Under the pieces are notes generated by a model, which saw only the letters and a program-made list of their open reading frames with translations, searched no databases and was not told the DNA's origin. A DNA stretch of 31,783 nucleotides from NCBI GenBank assembly GCA_032718475.1, contig JAUCBJ010005862.1:1-31783 (forward strand), given 5' to 3'. The position numbers and the translations under genes are program-made. The stretch is from Nemertoderma westbladi. Taxonomy: Eukaryota > Xenacoelomorpha > Nemertodermatida > Nemertodermatidae. Shown here piece after piece: positions 19,106 to 28,588 of this stretch. Numbering within the stretch: the first letter of the stretch is position 1; each line of letters begins with the position of its first letter.

Positions 19106-20625
19106 TTGAGTCCCTTTCCTGATGACCTTTCTGGCTCAAACCCTGGGTCACCCGGGAGGCCAGATTATGAGGGGGAGAGGGATTCTGGAGTTGGAGGCTA
19201 CTCTCATGTTCCACCCCGACCAACAAAGCCATTGGTGTATCTGAGGCAAGTCACTAGACTAGCCTCAGTAAACACCCTAACACTCGGGTCCCCAATGCGA
19301 CAAGGTGAGCTGACTGCCTTGGCAGATAAGCTTTCTCTTAGTGCAGTGGGTGTTCAAGAGCACCGAATGCAGACTGGACAGACTGATGAGGTTCTGATTA
19401 AGGACATGGGGGGCGGTTGGCGACTCGCCATCGCTTCAGCAGATGATAATGGCAATGGTGGAATTGGTTTATTGATGAATCCAACTGTACATGCAGCATT
19501 GGACAAAATAGACCAAATCTCTAACCGCATCATCCGTTGGCACTTCTCATGTTCTGGAAGACTGGCTAAGAAGTTTCCTAAGGTGGTTCTGATTGTGTAC
19601 TACTCTCCAACTAGTGTTGCTCCTGTAGAGGAGGTGGAAAATTTCTACCAGAATCTTCAAGCAGCTACTGATGGAGTGGATCAGCATGCATTCTTAACAT
19701 TCCTGGGAGACTTTAATGCAAGTCTGCATCAATCACCTACATCGCCCTGGTTCTATAGCAATAGTTTTAACCTAAATTCCGTCCATCTTCAGGATTTTAT
19801 CACTGGAAATGGATTGTTTTCATTGGAACCCAGTTCCAGAAGCGAACTGGAAAGCTATGGATTATCCTGTTTCGTAGGAAATACAGGAGCTCTATACAAG
19901 ACTGTAATGCATTTACACTACGACCCTTCACCAGTGATCACCGCCTTATTGTGGCTAAGGTAAGACTTAGTCTATGTGCTAGCAGAACAACGAAATCTGC
20001 CTTGCCGCGGCATGCCTGGTCCTCTCTGTTGCAACAGCCAAGTGTGAGATCCAGCTTCACACTACAGCTGAGCAACAGGTATGAGGTTCTTGCCTCTGAG
20101 GCGGCAGATCACACTGAGGGCTATACTGCCTTCACAGAGGCAGTTAAGTTAGCAGCTGCAGAAACAGTTCCTGTATACCCTCGAAACAGGAAACGGGCCC
20201 CCTGGACTCACAACAAAATTCAGAAGTGCCGAAATGACCTCTACAAGGCGCAGAAAGAGTCCCGACTCAAACTGACTACAGCGGCCAAGAATGCAGTTAA
20301 GGCTGCATCTAGGTCCCTGAACAGGCAGTACTCTATTAATTTACATGAGCTAATAAACCAACAGGTTGATGCCATCAATGATGCTGACGACAGCAGGCAA
20401 TCATCCCAGGCATGGAGATCGATCAACTTGCTTGCTGGTCAAAAAAGCCAACCAACAACCAAGGTTAAGGCTGAATCACCAGCCGATCGCCTCAATGGTT
20501 GGAAGGCCCACTTTGAAAAGCTCCTCAATAATGACAGGGTATTGCCTGATAACTTTATAGAAGTAAAAGTGTCTGAGTCTGTACTCCAGATATTCCCATT
20601 GGTGATATCTCCTTTGCAGAAGTGA
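19106..20625 (+). pseudogene. RTE-like copy B: AP-like endonuclease and linker
   Basis: The first frame (19106-19963) has VNTLTLGSPMRQGELTALAD, the catalytic Glu in GVQEHRMQTGQTDEV, NGNGGIGLLMNP, and LTFLGDFNASL at about 19700-19730. A loss of sequence near 19880-19930 shifts the frame; the terminal S-D-H motif (TSDHRLIVAKVRLSL) reads in the second frame from about 19930. That frame runs to 20625 through the linker (RKRAPWTHNKIQKCRNDLYK, SQAWRSINLLAGQ, LNGWKAHFEKLLNND). It ends because one base is missing near 20587 compared with copy A (actccagata for actcccagata), which pushes the RT into another frame. Related to the animal gene family often annotated as craniofacial-development-protein-2-like, which is LINE-derived. 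Confidence 0.85.
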
Positions 20626-22078
20626 AGGCTGCTGCAAAGAGCATTAAGACCAATCGTGCCAGTGGAGTAGATGATGTTCCCCCTGAGGTCTTTAAAATAC
20701 CTGAGTGTTTAAAGCTCATCTATCCCATCATAGTAGACATGTACCGAACAACAGGAGTCCCACAAGAAATGAAAACAGACAAGTTGGTGCCAGTTCCCAA
20801 GAAGGGCAACCTAACACTCTATGGTTCTTTTCGGGGAATCTCATTGATCTCGATTGCTGCAAAGCTATACAATAGAATTATATTAAATCGCACCAGGGAT
20901 CCCATTGAGAGACTGCTCCGTGGAAATCAGAATGGGTTCCATAAAGGTCGTGGGACCATGGAACCCATTTTGGCACTTAGAAGGATAATTGAAGAGTTAT
21001 CAAATAAGAAAGACAGGCATCTGGATGTTATCTTTGTTGACTTCTTCAAGGCCTTTGATTCAGTCTCTCGCTCACGTATGTTCAGCATACTTTCATTATA
21101 TGGGATTCCTGATGAAATAATTGCAGCAATCAGATCAGTATACGATGGTTCGACAACATTTGTGTCTACTGTTGACGGTGACACAGAATAATTGTTGTTG
21201 ACTATGTTCTACGCATGTCCTTAGATCATCATAATGATGACGGGGTGATGATAACTCCACCTACTGGCTCCAGAAGTCGAGGAAATCCTGCCAAGTGCCT
21301 AACTGATCTTGACTTTGCTGATGACTTAGGAGTACTCTCAGAATCACTAGAGAGAGCCCAATTAGAACATGCTGCTTCTAGTGTTGGTCTTTTTATTAAC
21401 TCCAGAAAAACCAAAATTTTGACAGTTAACTTTGAAAGTCATCAGCAAGTCTCTGATCGGATGAGCATAAGCACAGAAGATGGTATGCTTGAGCATGTGG
21501 AAGACTTCTCTTACCTGGGATCATGGATCCGGAAGTCAGGTGAGGACCTTCGAATACGTAAGGGAAAGGCATGGGCAGCCTTGAATAGGCTTTCCAGGAT
21601 TTGGAAGTCACCGAGAATTAATCGGAAACTTAAGGTCCGATTATCTAGAGCAGCAGTTGTTCCAGTACTCCTCTATGGGAGTCCATGCTGGGCTCTAACT
21701 GCTGAGGACACCAAATCTCTGGATGGCACATTCACAAGAATGCTACGCCGGGTTCATTGTGTCAAGTACAATGCACACATCTCCAACCAGACACTATATA
21801 ACATTGGAGGTGTCTCATTGGTTCCCCCAAGCTTGACACTAGAACAAAATCGCCTCCGCTTTGCAGGACATTGCTTTCGCCGCGAGGACCAGCCAGTGCA
21901 TAATCTTGTACTTTGGCAGCCTCATGGAGTGAATAAGCATGGTGGACAGCCCATGACTTTCTTGAGACGCATCTTAAAGGACACTGGCCTTGAAGATGCG
22001 GATGATCTAGCAAATGTCATGGGTGATATGGAGTTGTGGCGGTGCAATTTTGTCGATAAGCCGGCACAGCATTCTTAA
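20622..22078 (+). pseudogene. RTE-like copy B: reverse transcriptase, broken
   Basis: The N-terminal part (20622-21191) carries RASGVDDVPPEVFK, KKGNLTLYGSFRGIS, NQNGFHKGRGTMEPI and motif A FVDFFKAFDSVSRSRM. A 58-bp deletion after gacacagaa (21181-21190) removes motif B (the V-L-Q-G-D-T-L-A-P block present in copy A) and shifts the frame. The rest (21215-22078) has motif C LDFADDLGVL, a 15-bp deletion at about 21360, and the full C-terminal domain to the stop at 22076-22078. Loss of motif B makes the enzyme inactive. Confidence 0.9.
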
Positions 22079-22117
22079 AAATGGAACTGCAATGCAGCAT
22101 GCCGATCCTAGTAGTAG

Positions 22118-22706
22118 GTCTTTATGTAAACTCCAATGATAAGATATAAATAAGATTTATGTAAACTCGCATTACATAATATAGGGTGGAGTAAAAAACC
22201 GGAACCGGAACACACCGAAACAGTTGAGTTAGTTGGGTAAATAATATTTTTGAGAGAATCTGATCTCTAGTTTTGTAGTAATTTAACATTTTTCGTAATT
22301 TTATATTGGGCGTTGTCACATTATCATTGAATAAACGGACATCTTGGAGAAGGAAAATGAATGCCAATTCTGTTAGAATATTTGAGCATTTGAATATTAT
22401 TTAATAATTCTGGTTAACTTGGCAATCTTACACGAACTCCAACTACTCCAACTCCAAGTACTCCTTATAAGTTGTAACTTGTCATTTTGTAAAGTGAAAA
22501 TTTTACAACCATTTTTTATTTTATTCTTCTACAGTATGAGGCATGCGGGTTTCTAAATGTGGGTGTCTTAAAAGTAGGGATTTTTTATGTCTCACAACAG
22601 TTGTATTCTGCACGCACTGCAGTTTATCTAGAGTAAATCTGTGGTAATCCGTAATAGTTCGATAAAGTTTTACATTTTCGTAACTAATTTCGCACCGATC
22701 CAGTTA
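22118..22706. other. spacer between LINE copy B and LTR element
   Basis: AT-rich with a small GC-richer patch (ggaaccggaacacaccg at about 22200). No gene recognised. The minus-strand open frame at 22367-22122 has no domain. Confidence 0.4.
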
Positions 22707-22711
22707 TGAAA
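22707..22711. repeat. target-site duplication, left (tgaaa)
   Basis: The five bases directly before the 5' LTR are tgaaa, identical to 30327-30331 directly after the 3' LTR. A 5-bp duplication fits BEL/Pao and several other LTR superfamilies. Confidence 0.9.
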
Positions 22712-23264
22712 TGTTAGCTTATCAAATTCCGCTAACCAAACCCCATAGAGTGAGCCGTTAAGCCGTTAAGCAATATTGGGAGCACGAGGTTGATTACCCA
22801 ACCTCGTGTCACCCCAATAAAGTGGGAAGGAGAAACACACAACGAGGGTCAGGGGCCAAACCCCTAACCGAGAGAAAACACAAGGAGTGAAGGGAAACAC
22901 TCCAAAGGGTGCCAACAGGGATATTAGCCAATGGGGGGAAGGCATCGGCTAGGTAATGTAATACGGCCAAACCGTGCAATATATATTACCAGTTGACTGC
23001 ATCAGTTATCTCAGTTATCAGTTAGTCAGATCAGTTAGGGTGGAGCGGCAACATCTATTACCATCCACTACCGTCCACATCATTTAATCAGTATTTACCG
23101 GTATATCATTTAGTCAGTTTAACCGTGCTTGCACTACTCATTTATTATACTTATACATATGAACTCCAGAACTCTCAACTTAACTGACCCTTTTCATACA
23201 CACGGCGGGGACGCGTAAATAGATAAACCCAACGGATAAATCGGGATCCGTAGATCCCGTCACA
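22712..23264 (+). repeat. 5' LTR
   Basis: Starts TGTTAGC and ends CGTCACA. It contains a 10-bp perfect hairpin (cacgaggttg-attacc-caacctcgtg, 22783-22808) shortly before an AATAAA signal at 22816-22821, a TATA-like caatatatatt at 22977-22987, and terminal inverted words GTTAGC/GCTAAC (22713-22718, 22731-22736). A GGGATC-cgta-GATCCC hairpin lies at the 3' end (about 23243-23258). It differs from the 3' LTR by an extra gccgttaag unit near 22753-22771 and a few substitutions and small indels. Confidence 0.95.
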
Positions 23265-23355
23265 GTAATAGATGACCAGCTGCCCGAAACTGAACTCTGA
23301 ACTGAAGTAATAGATGCCAACAGCCCGAACTGACTGCTAGCCACCAAGAGAAAGG
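23265..23355 (+). other. element leader with internal duplication
   Basis: Two imperfect copies of gtaatagatg...gcccgaa-actga occur at 23265-23300 and 23308-23335. The sequence directly after the LTR (gtaatagatgaccag) does not start with TGG and is not recognisably complementary to a tRNA 3' end, so the usual primer-binding site is not evident. Confidence 0.5.
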
Positions 23356-24954
23356 ATGAGTCGAGAAGAGAAGACGACACCGCCGCGGACCCCGGGCGAC
23401 GATCTAACGATCCGTGAGGCCGCGACGCGACGATACGGACCCACGACACCGGTCGATGCTACGTCGACCAGGTCGACGCCGGTTGACGCCACGTCGATAA
23501 CGAGCAACCCGGCGAACCAAGATGTGGGGGGTCGTCTACGAGGAGAGAGCGAGTCGAGTAGAGGAGAGAGTGAGACGGGAGAGGAGAGAGACGAGTCGAC
23601 ACAGGGCGGCGGTCGATATGCCGATGTCGCCGGCCAGCCACAGGCCGAGGGCGACGAACGGCCCACCGGAACGGCAACGGTGGAGCCGACGGTACGACGT
23701 CGGACCCGGAGGGAGAGAGGAGATGTCGACGACGAGGACGTCGGGGTCGTCCGGCTCCGACGAGCCTACGCCGCGACCCTGGAGCAACTGAAGGAAGCCA
23801 AAGGAGGGGCTGAGATAGACCAGGTGAAGGTGAGGAGACGACTAGGTGAGTCGACCAGATACCTTGATTACCTAGTGCGTTCTGGGCAGGGAGAACTAGC
23901 CGGCGAGAGAGCGAGAGGGGTTGCCATCGAACTGTTTGGGCTATGGGAACGTAGGAGTATGGGGCCTGGTGTAGTGTACATAGGGCCATACTTAGTCGAT
24001 GCCATGGAAGTTAAGTTAGTGGGTTGGGCGGGACCACACGAGGGCGAATCCGAGGCTAGCTCCGAGGATTCGGTCTCGTCGGTCAGCGAGAACCCCGGAA
24101 AGCGGGGGAAAGTTAGTAGGACGGAGGGGCGGCGGAAGTCCGTCACAACCGATAAGTCTGCTACATCCTCCGCAAAAGAAAGACGGGTGCGAGAGAGTGA
24201 ACGCATGGCATATAAATTAAAAATGGAAGAATTAGAGTGGCGACTGAGGGGAAGGAAGGAGCAAGAGAGTGAACGCGAACAGCGTGAGGCAAGAGGACAG
24301 AGCGTGCGGTACACGTACAGTAGCTGTACGGGCGGGGGGGGGGGGGGGGGGGGTAGTAGTAGTACGCTAGGAAATGTTGGTGTTAATAGTGCCGTAGTAA
24401 ATAACCCTAATCCCTTTATTACAGGAAATGTTTTACCTGGTAGTAGTAATTTAAATTTAAATTCAAATAATAATATTAATTCAAATATCCAGAATAATTC
24501 AAATAATTCGAATAATAATTTAAATTTTGAAAATAATAACAATTCTAATTTAAATAATTTAAATAATAATCCCGTTTCAAATTCTAATAATTTAATTGAT
24601 TTAACAAATAATATTGGGAATGGTGCTATTAATATGAACGTGTCAGACGTGTATAGCCCGGCAGACGGCGGCCTGGTAGGCCACGTAGTTAGTAGGCAGG
24701 AAGTGGCGGGGTTGAGCCAACCCGACGGCGGCCTGGTAGGCCACGTAGTTGGTAGGCAGGAGGTAGCGGGGTTGAGCCAACCCGAGGTGGGCCTGGTAGG
24801 CCTCGCAGTAGTAGAGAGAGAGGCGGGGGTGAATAGACCCAGCCGTAGTAGAGATAGTGTGTCGACTAGAGAGGGGTGTAGAAGTGGAGTAAGAGATAGT
24901 GAAGTTAGATGTGGCGAGTGGGGGGGGGGGGGCTACGGGCGCCCCACCACATAA
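23356..24954 (+). CDS. Gag-like protein, low-complexity, of the LTR element
   Basis: A 532-codon frame from ATG at 23356 (context aaaggATGag). Residues 1-150 are charged and disordered. About 165-230 look folded (YAATLEQLKEAKGG ... GVVYIGPYLVDAMEVKLVGW). About 270-320 are a Glu/Arg-rich helix, probably coiled coil (ERMAYKLKMEELEWRLRGRK). A pure G run (G20, 24334-24353) encodes poly-Gly at about 327-333. Residues 358-428 are an Asn-rich tract encoded by AT-rich DNA. Then come about three 20-residue repeats of the type GGLVGHVVxRQEVAGLSQP (24661-24830). A G13 run at 24920-24932 throws the frame to a stop at 24954. I recognise no family in this N-terminal part; its role as Gag is inferred from position. 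Confidence 0.6.
   Translation: MSREEKTTPPRTPGDDLTIREAATRRYGPTTPVDATSTRSTPVDATSITSNPANQDVGGRLRGESESSRGESETGEERDESTQGGGRYADVAGQPQAEGDERPTGTATVEPTVRRRTRRERGDVDDEDVGVVRLRRAYAATLEQLKEAKGGAEIDQVKVRRRLGESTRYLDYLVRSGQGELAGERARGVAIELFGLWERRSMGPGVVYIGPYLVDAMEVKLVGWAGPHEGESEASSEDSVSSVSENPGKRGKVSRTEGRRKSVTTDKSATSSAKERRVRESERMAYKLKMEELEWRLRGRKEQESEREQREARGQSVRYTYSSCTGGGGGGGGSSSTLGNVGVNSAVVNNPNPFITGNVLPGSSNLNLNSNNNINSNIQNNSNNSNNNLNFENNNNSNLNNLNNNPVSNSNNLIDLTNNIGNGAINMNVSDVYSPADGGLVGHVVSRQEVAGLSQPDGGLVGHVVGRQEVAGLSQPEVGLVGLAVVEREAGVNRPSRSRDSVSTREGCRSGVRDSEVRCGEWGGGGYGRPTT
24661..24830 (+). repeat. 60-bp in-frame tandem repeat
   Basis: Three units, the third diverged, each starting gacggcggcctggtaggcc and ending ggttgagccaaccc. 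Each codes for 20 residues. The word ggcct-ggt-aggcc inside every unit is self-complementary. Confidence 0.9.
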
Positions 24955-25085
24955 GATTAGTGGCGAGAGAAGGGGGGTAGAAAATGTCCGACAAGAGGGA
25001 CGCAGAAGTGTAGTAAGAGATAGTGAAGTTAGAAGTGGCGGGTGGGGGGGGGGGGGGTGCTACGGGCGCCCCACCGCGAGAGATT
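24876..25085 (+). repeat. about 120-bp duplication with G-runs
   Basis: Two imperfect copies (about 24880-24960 and 25000-25085) of gtaagagatagtgaagttag...gtgg-G(13/14)-ctacgggcgccccacc. Each copy has its own long G run (24920-24932; 25044-25057), so run length changes the downstream frame twice in a row. Confidence 0.85.
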
Positions 25086-25976
25086 AGTAGAGAGAGAGGG
25101 GGGGCAGAGAGTGTCCCACAGGCGTCGGCGGATAATGCGCGGGCCGAAGTTAGGTAAACCGCAACACCCGGCGATGGAGAGTAATAGGGGGATTGCGAGT
25201 ATCCCCAGCGGCGTGCGATCGAGCAGAGAGAGACAGGTTGACGTCGCGAGAGGGCGGGCGACGGAACGTCGAGCCCAGTCAGAAGAGAGAAGATTAGTAG
25301 AGTTTAATAGAGAGGTCGAAGATAGAAGAAGATTAGTAGAGTTTAACCGAGAGGTCGAAGAGAGAAGAAAGGAAGATAATAGAAGAGTCGTTGCTAGGAG
25401 CAACCGGAGAGCGAGGACGGATAGCGAGCCGTCGCTAGTAGAGATGGAGTTAGGGAGTCAGTGGGGTCGAACTTCGGGAGATTGCCGTCGCCCCGGAGAA
25501 ACGCACCGCACCCAGGAGAGCGGTACAGGACGTACCGGTACGAAGACGAGAGCAGGATAGGGGATCGAAGGGAAACTTCCCGACGTGATATAGCTGCCGA
25601 TCGAGAGTACGGTAGTCGCGGGGAGATTCGAGATTCGCGAAGAATAAACTTCGGTTCGGAAGGGCACATGCAGACTGCAGGACATACTGTAGGCCTTACT
25701 GCACATACTATTATAGGCCATGCTGGGAGAGATAGAGTAGGCGATAGGGTAGCGCGAACGACGGGATTAAACCCGGAAGTCGCGGAGTACATACCGGTAG
25801 GTAGGCGAGAGGTAGGTAGGCCTATATCGGTACAGCAGCATGACTATAATACACAGGGACATAACATATATCCAGGGGAGGGGAGAGTTATTGTAGATAG
25901 ATGTATGGGCCCCAATATATTAACATCAACCCCAGTACCAAACATACCGGTGGGGGGGGGGGGGGGGACAGGGTGA
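24899..25976 (+). pseudogene. continuation of the Gag-like region in shifting frames
   Basis: Coding-like sequence continues across three frames: frame 2 (24899-25087), frame 1 (25042-25560) and frame 3 (25461-25976). The composition is Arg/Glu/Ser-rich and consistent throughout. Examples are the near-perfect duplication RRLVEFNREVEDR / RRLVEFNREVEER at about 25290-25370 and RYRTYRYEDESRIGDRRE after 25515. Frame changes fall at the G13 and G14 runs, once at about 25460-25500 without a run, and at the G16 run 25952-25967. Either these are real frameshifts in a dead element, or homopolymer lengths are misread, or slippage is used. No catalytic motif is present. Confidence 0.5.
25952..25967. repeat. 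G16 homopolymer at a frame change
   Basis: Upstream frame 3 reads NILTSTPVPNIPVGGGGG. Downstream frame 1 reads QGDIPPLQYQQYTPIGA and then the Gag-protease block. The run lies exactly between them. Confidence 0.9.
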
Positions 25977-26034
25977 CATTCCCCCATTACAATATCAACA
26001 ATATACCCCAATAGGAGCAAGAACATCGAACCCC

Positions 26035-28404
26035 TTGGACGAGAACAGGTCGTGCGACACGGAAATATGGAGGGGGCCGTTACCCCCAATGATATATCCG
26101 ACGCAACAAATAAAGTCAACAACAGATAGGACGAACGGACCGCACCCAATAGGAGAGTCTGTACAACATCCATCGAACCCATTGGAAGCGCAAGCGATGG
26201 GAATGGCCACATTAATCGATGCATTAAAGACCAGGATCGAGTTACCACCAGTCGAGCCATTTAAATTCGACGGAAGTAGGCCGGAAGAATACCTGCAGTT
26301 TCGGCGCATGTACAGCAACGAGATATTAAGTAAGAACTTGACGCAGGCGGAGTGCCTAAAATATCTGCAAGTATATACAGGAGGCCCAGCATACGACATC
26401 GTGAGGCAATACCAGGGCATCGAGGGCGGCTTCACGACAGCATGGCGGGCGTTAGATAGGGAGTACGGGCACCCAGCCAAGATCATCCGGCAAACCCTGA
26501 GAGGCATAACATCGGATGGCCTACAGGATAATCCCGTTAGCATAAAGACCTTTGCGAACAAGGTCGAGAAGGCGTTAATCGTATTGAAGACGCTAGACGC
26601 ACCATACGAACTCAACGCGTCTAACAACATCACCACGATAGCGCAGGCACTGCCGATCTGGCTGCGGAGAAAGTGGAGGAAGATCGCCTTCTCCACTCGA
26701 GAGAAGAAAGGTGCGGAACCGGGCCTAGAAGAAATGTCGAGCTTCCTAAACTATGAAGCCGAATTAATTACAGACCCAGTCTATAGTGAGGATAGTTTGG
26801 GGAAGGCACCAAAGACCGAATACAACAGGCCTGGACCCGAACATAATCCGACGGATCCATTCTCGAGAGTAAGAGAGTCGCTACCACACGCGGCCACACA
26901 GGGGGCTACAAGCCCACAGTTAGCTGGGAGTAGGGCCACACCGTGGCAGGGACAGAAAGAAAATAACACCATAAATAAACACAATCCCAATATACCCAGT
27001 AGGCCGAGTACAGACAACCAAAACACTAAATCGGTACATATAAACCTACGCGCGATACGTGAGGGACTATACAGGGAACGCTATAATCCAGGATTCGAAT
27101 GTCAATTACATCGGGACGGAACCCATAAGACCAGGAGTTGTAAGCACTGGCAAGCGTTGCCCAAACAAGATCGTGTAGCCTACACAGACGCAAACGGACT
27201 ATGTCATCGATGTGTGGTAGAAGGACACAGACCCGGAGAGTGTAGAGAAACAGCAGCAAGAGAGGAGGAGACTGGAGGCCAAACAGCAGCTAGAAGCATG
27301 ACAGAAGAGGAGAAGAAGAGAAAAGTACTACTCGGGGTAGTACCAGTGAAGATATCAGGAGAGGGCGGTCGATCAGTAACGACATTAATGCTGGTCGACA
27401 GCGGAGCAGCCTTCACGCTGGTGGAGAACTGGGTGGCCGAAGAGATAGGGCTAAAGACGAGGCCGAACAGAATGGCGGTAACTACCGTCTCGAGTAAAGA
27501 TGAGGTCCTGGAGACGAGGACGGGGCGGTGCAGGATAGCAGCGATTGCACCGGGATGCGACTATGGGGCGACGATCGACCCCATCCACGTCATAGAATCG
27601 ATAAATATCAACGCCAGGCGACCAACCAACATTGAGGTCGAGCAGTATAGATTCCTGGACGGTATCGATTTCTCAATACCAAAGGTGGACGTTAGGAAGG
27701 TGTCCATTATAGTAGGAATGGACTGCCCGACGGCCCATGAGAGAATGAAGACGGTCTTCGGCGAAGACAGGCAGCGGGACCCGACGGCGATCCTCACGCC
27801 GTTCGGATGGACGCTTAGCGGCCCAGTTAAAACCAAGATCCCATGCAGTGTGACAGAGACATCTGGGTGCATGATACCAGGCACCGAAGACGCAGAGGAA
27901 GTAGAGGAGAAACAAGAGATAGTAGAGCCAGATAGGGAGGTGACAGTAAGAAAGTGGGCAGAGGAGAGTAGGTTTCCCAGCAAGCATCGGTATGGAGATG
28001 GAGCGGAGCGGACGGCGAGGTGTCCGGAGGACAACACTCCGGGGGAGTGTCCAGAGGAGTGTCCGGAAGAGACGCAGGTCCGGTTTGGAGGCATACCGAC
28101 AAGGGGGAAGTCGAGAAGGAAGGCAGGATGGAAGGGGATAGGACTACTATTGTACCTTCTGTTCTGCCTGTTCTTTCACTTTCTATTCATTCTGCCGGCG
28201 GGAGACAACAAGGAGAGAAGTGGCATTTTGATGCCAGGAGATGAGCTAGTTAAGAAGGCGGCGGAGAGACCCGATTTCAGGGTGGCAGAGGAGGGAGAAC
28301 CAATTCCTGGTGAGATGGAATTGGCGAAGAGAGTGCGGCGAATCCTACAGGACCTACAAGAGCAGCAGTGGGAGAGTGCCTGTTGGAAGAATCGCCCTAG
28401 TTAG
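26035..28404 (+). CDS. BEL/Pao-type Gag - zinc knuckle - aspartic protease polyprotein
   Basis: The frame is open from about 25969; the first codon given (TTG) is not a real start, and the block probably belongs to one polyprotein with the region upstream. Residues are numbered from 26035. About 60-250: a Gag-like domain resembling DUF1759, with LPPVEPFKFDGSRPEEYLQF, LTQAECLKYLQVYTGGPA and TAWRALDREYGHPAKI. About 386-402: a zinc knuckle CHRCVVEGHRPGEC (C-x2-C-x4-H-x4-C). About 430-640: a DUF1758-like retropepsin with the active site LVDSGAAFT (Asp 455), then VSIIVGMDCPTAHERM and LTPFGWTLSGPV. In BEL/Pao elements RT follows here. Instead there is an acidic/Cys-rich linker and a hydrophobic segment (about 701-723, GLLLYLLFCLFFHFLF), then a charged tail ending at 28404. 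Confidence 0.8.
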   Translation: MDENRSCDTEIWRGPLPPMIYPTQQIKSTTDRTNGPHPIGESVQHPSNPLEAQAMGMATLIDALKTRIELPPVEPFKFDGSRPEEYLQFRRMYSNEILSKNLTQAECLKYLQVYTGGPAYDIVRQYQGIEGGFTTAWRALDREYGHPAKIIRQTLRGITSDGLQDNPVSIKTFANKVEKALIVLKTLDAPYELNASNNITTIAQALPIWLRRKWRKIAFSTREKKGAEPGLEEMSSFLNYEAELITDPVYSEDSLGKAPKTEYNRPGPEHNPTDPFSRVRESLPHAATQGATSPQLAGSRATPWQGQKENNTINKHNPNIPSRPSTDNQNTKSVHINLRAIREGLYRERYNPGFECQLHRDGTHKTRSCKHWQALPKQDRVAYTDANGLCHRCVVEGHRPGECRETAAREEETGGQTAARSMTEEEKKRKVLLGVVPVKISGEGGRSVTTLMLVDSGAAFTLVENWVAEEIGLKTRPNRMAVTTVSSKDEVLETRTGRCRIAAIAPGCDYGATIDPIHVIESININARRPTNIEVEQYRFLDGIDFSIPKVDVRKVSIIVGMDCPTAHERMKTVFGEDRQRDPTAILTPFGWTLSGPVKTKIPCSVTETSGCMIPGTEDAEEVEEKQEIVEPDREVTVRKWAEESRFPSKHRYGDGAERTARCPEDNTPGECPEECPEETQVRFGGIPTRGKSRRKAGWKGIGLLLYLLFCLFFHFLFILPAGDNKERSGILMPGDELVKKAAERPDFRVAEEGEPIPGEMELAKRVRRILQDLQEQQWESACWKNRPS

Positions 28405-28450
28405 GAGGTTTAGTCGTCCAATATTTTGGACTGAGGGGGGTGGGAATGAG
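28391..28450 (+). other. short coding-like tail in frame 2
   Basis: Overlapping the ORF end, frame 2 reads IALVRRFSRPIFWTEGGGNE. It looks like the C-terminal end of a longer retroelement protein (R-R-x-x-R-P motif and then the glycine-rich end). If so, it is what remains after deletion of the RT-integrase part. Very tentative. Confidence 0.25.
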
Positions 28451-28469
28451 GGCGAGACGCCCTTCCCAC
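28440..28469 (+). promoter_or_regulatory. strong hairpin just after the ORF
   Basis: gtgggaa-tga-gggcg-aga-cgccc-ttcccac folds into 12 perfect pairs with one 3-nt bulge and a 3-nt loop. It lies 36 bp after the stop codon and is followed by an AT-rich stretch (28470-28530). It shares the gtgg...ccac ends of the hairpin array further down. Confidence 0.6.
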
Positions 28470-28588
28470 AAAAATAATTATTTAATTTAAATAAATAATA
28501 ATAAATAATTAAATAATTAAAAATAAGTCAGATAGTAGTAGAAGTAGATTATAGAAGTTAGTAAGTAGTAGAAGAGAGTAAGTAGAGA

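Larger units (their letters stand above)
18470..22117 (+). mobile_element. RTE-like LINE copy B, near full length
   Basis: This is the longest member of the family. It has a 5' UTR-like GC-richer stretch (18470-19105) with no counterpart elsewhere in the window, an endonuclease, a linker, an RT with C-terminal domain, a very short 3' UTR and a (tag)3 tail at 22109-22117. The exact 5' edge is not certain; ggtcaggtcaggt at about 18474 is a candidate. I see no clear target-site duplication. Single-base indels, a 58-bp and a 15-bp deletion relative to copy A make it non-coding for an active protein. Confidence 0.85.

Noticed and set aside
23265-23285. tRNA primer-binding site
   Set aside because: The sequence after the LTR does not begin with TGG and I could not match it to a tRNA 3' end.
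23337-25403. Several long minus-strand frames opposite the Gag-like region
   Set aside because: They are reverse shadows of a purine-rich, Arg/Glu-rich coding strand and give Pro/Ser/Leu-rich nonsense.
27561-28102. Minus-strand frames of 90-177 codons
   Set aside because: Antisense to the protease block, whose plus-strand motifs are clear.
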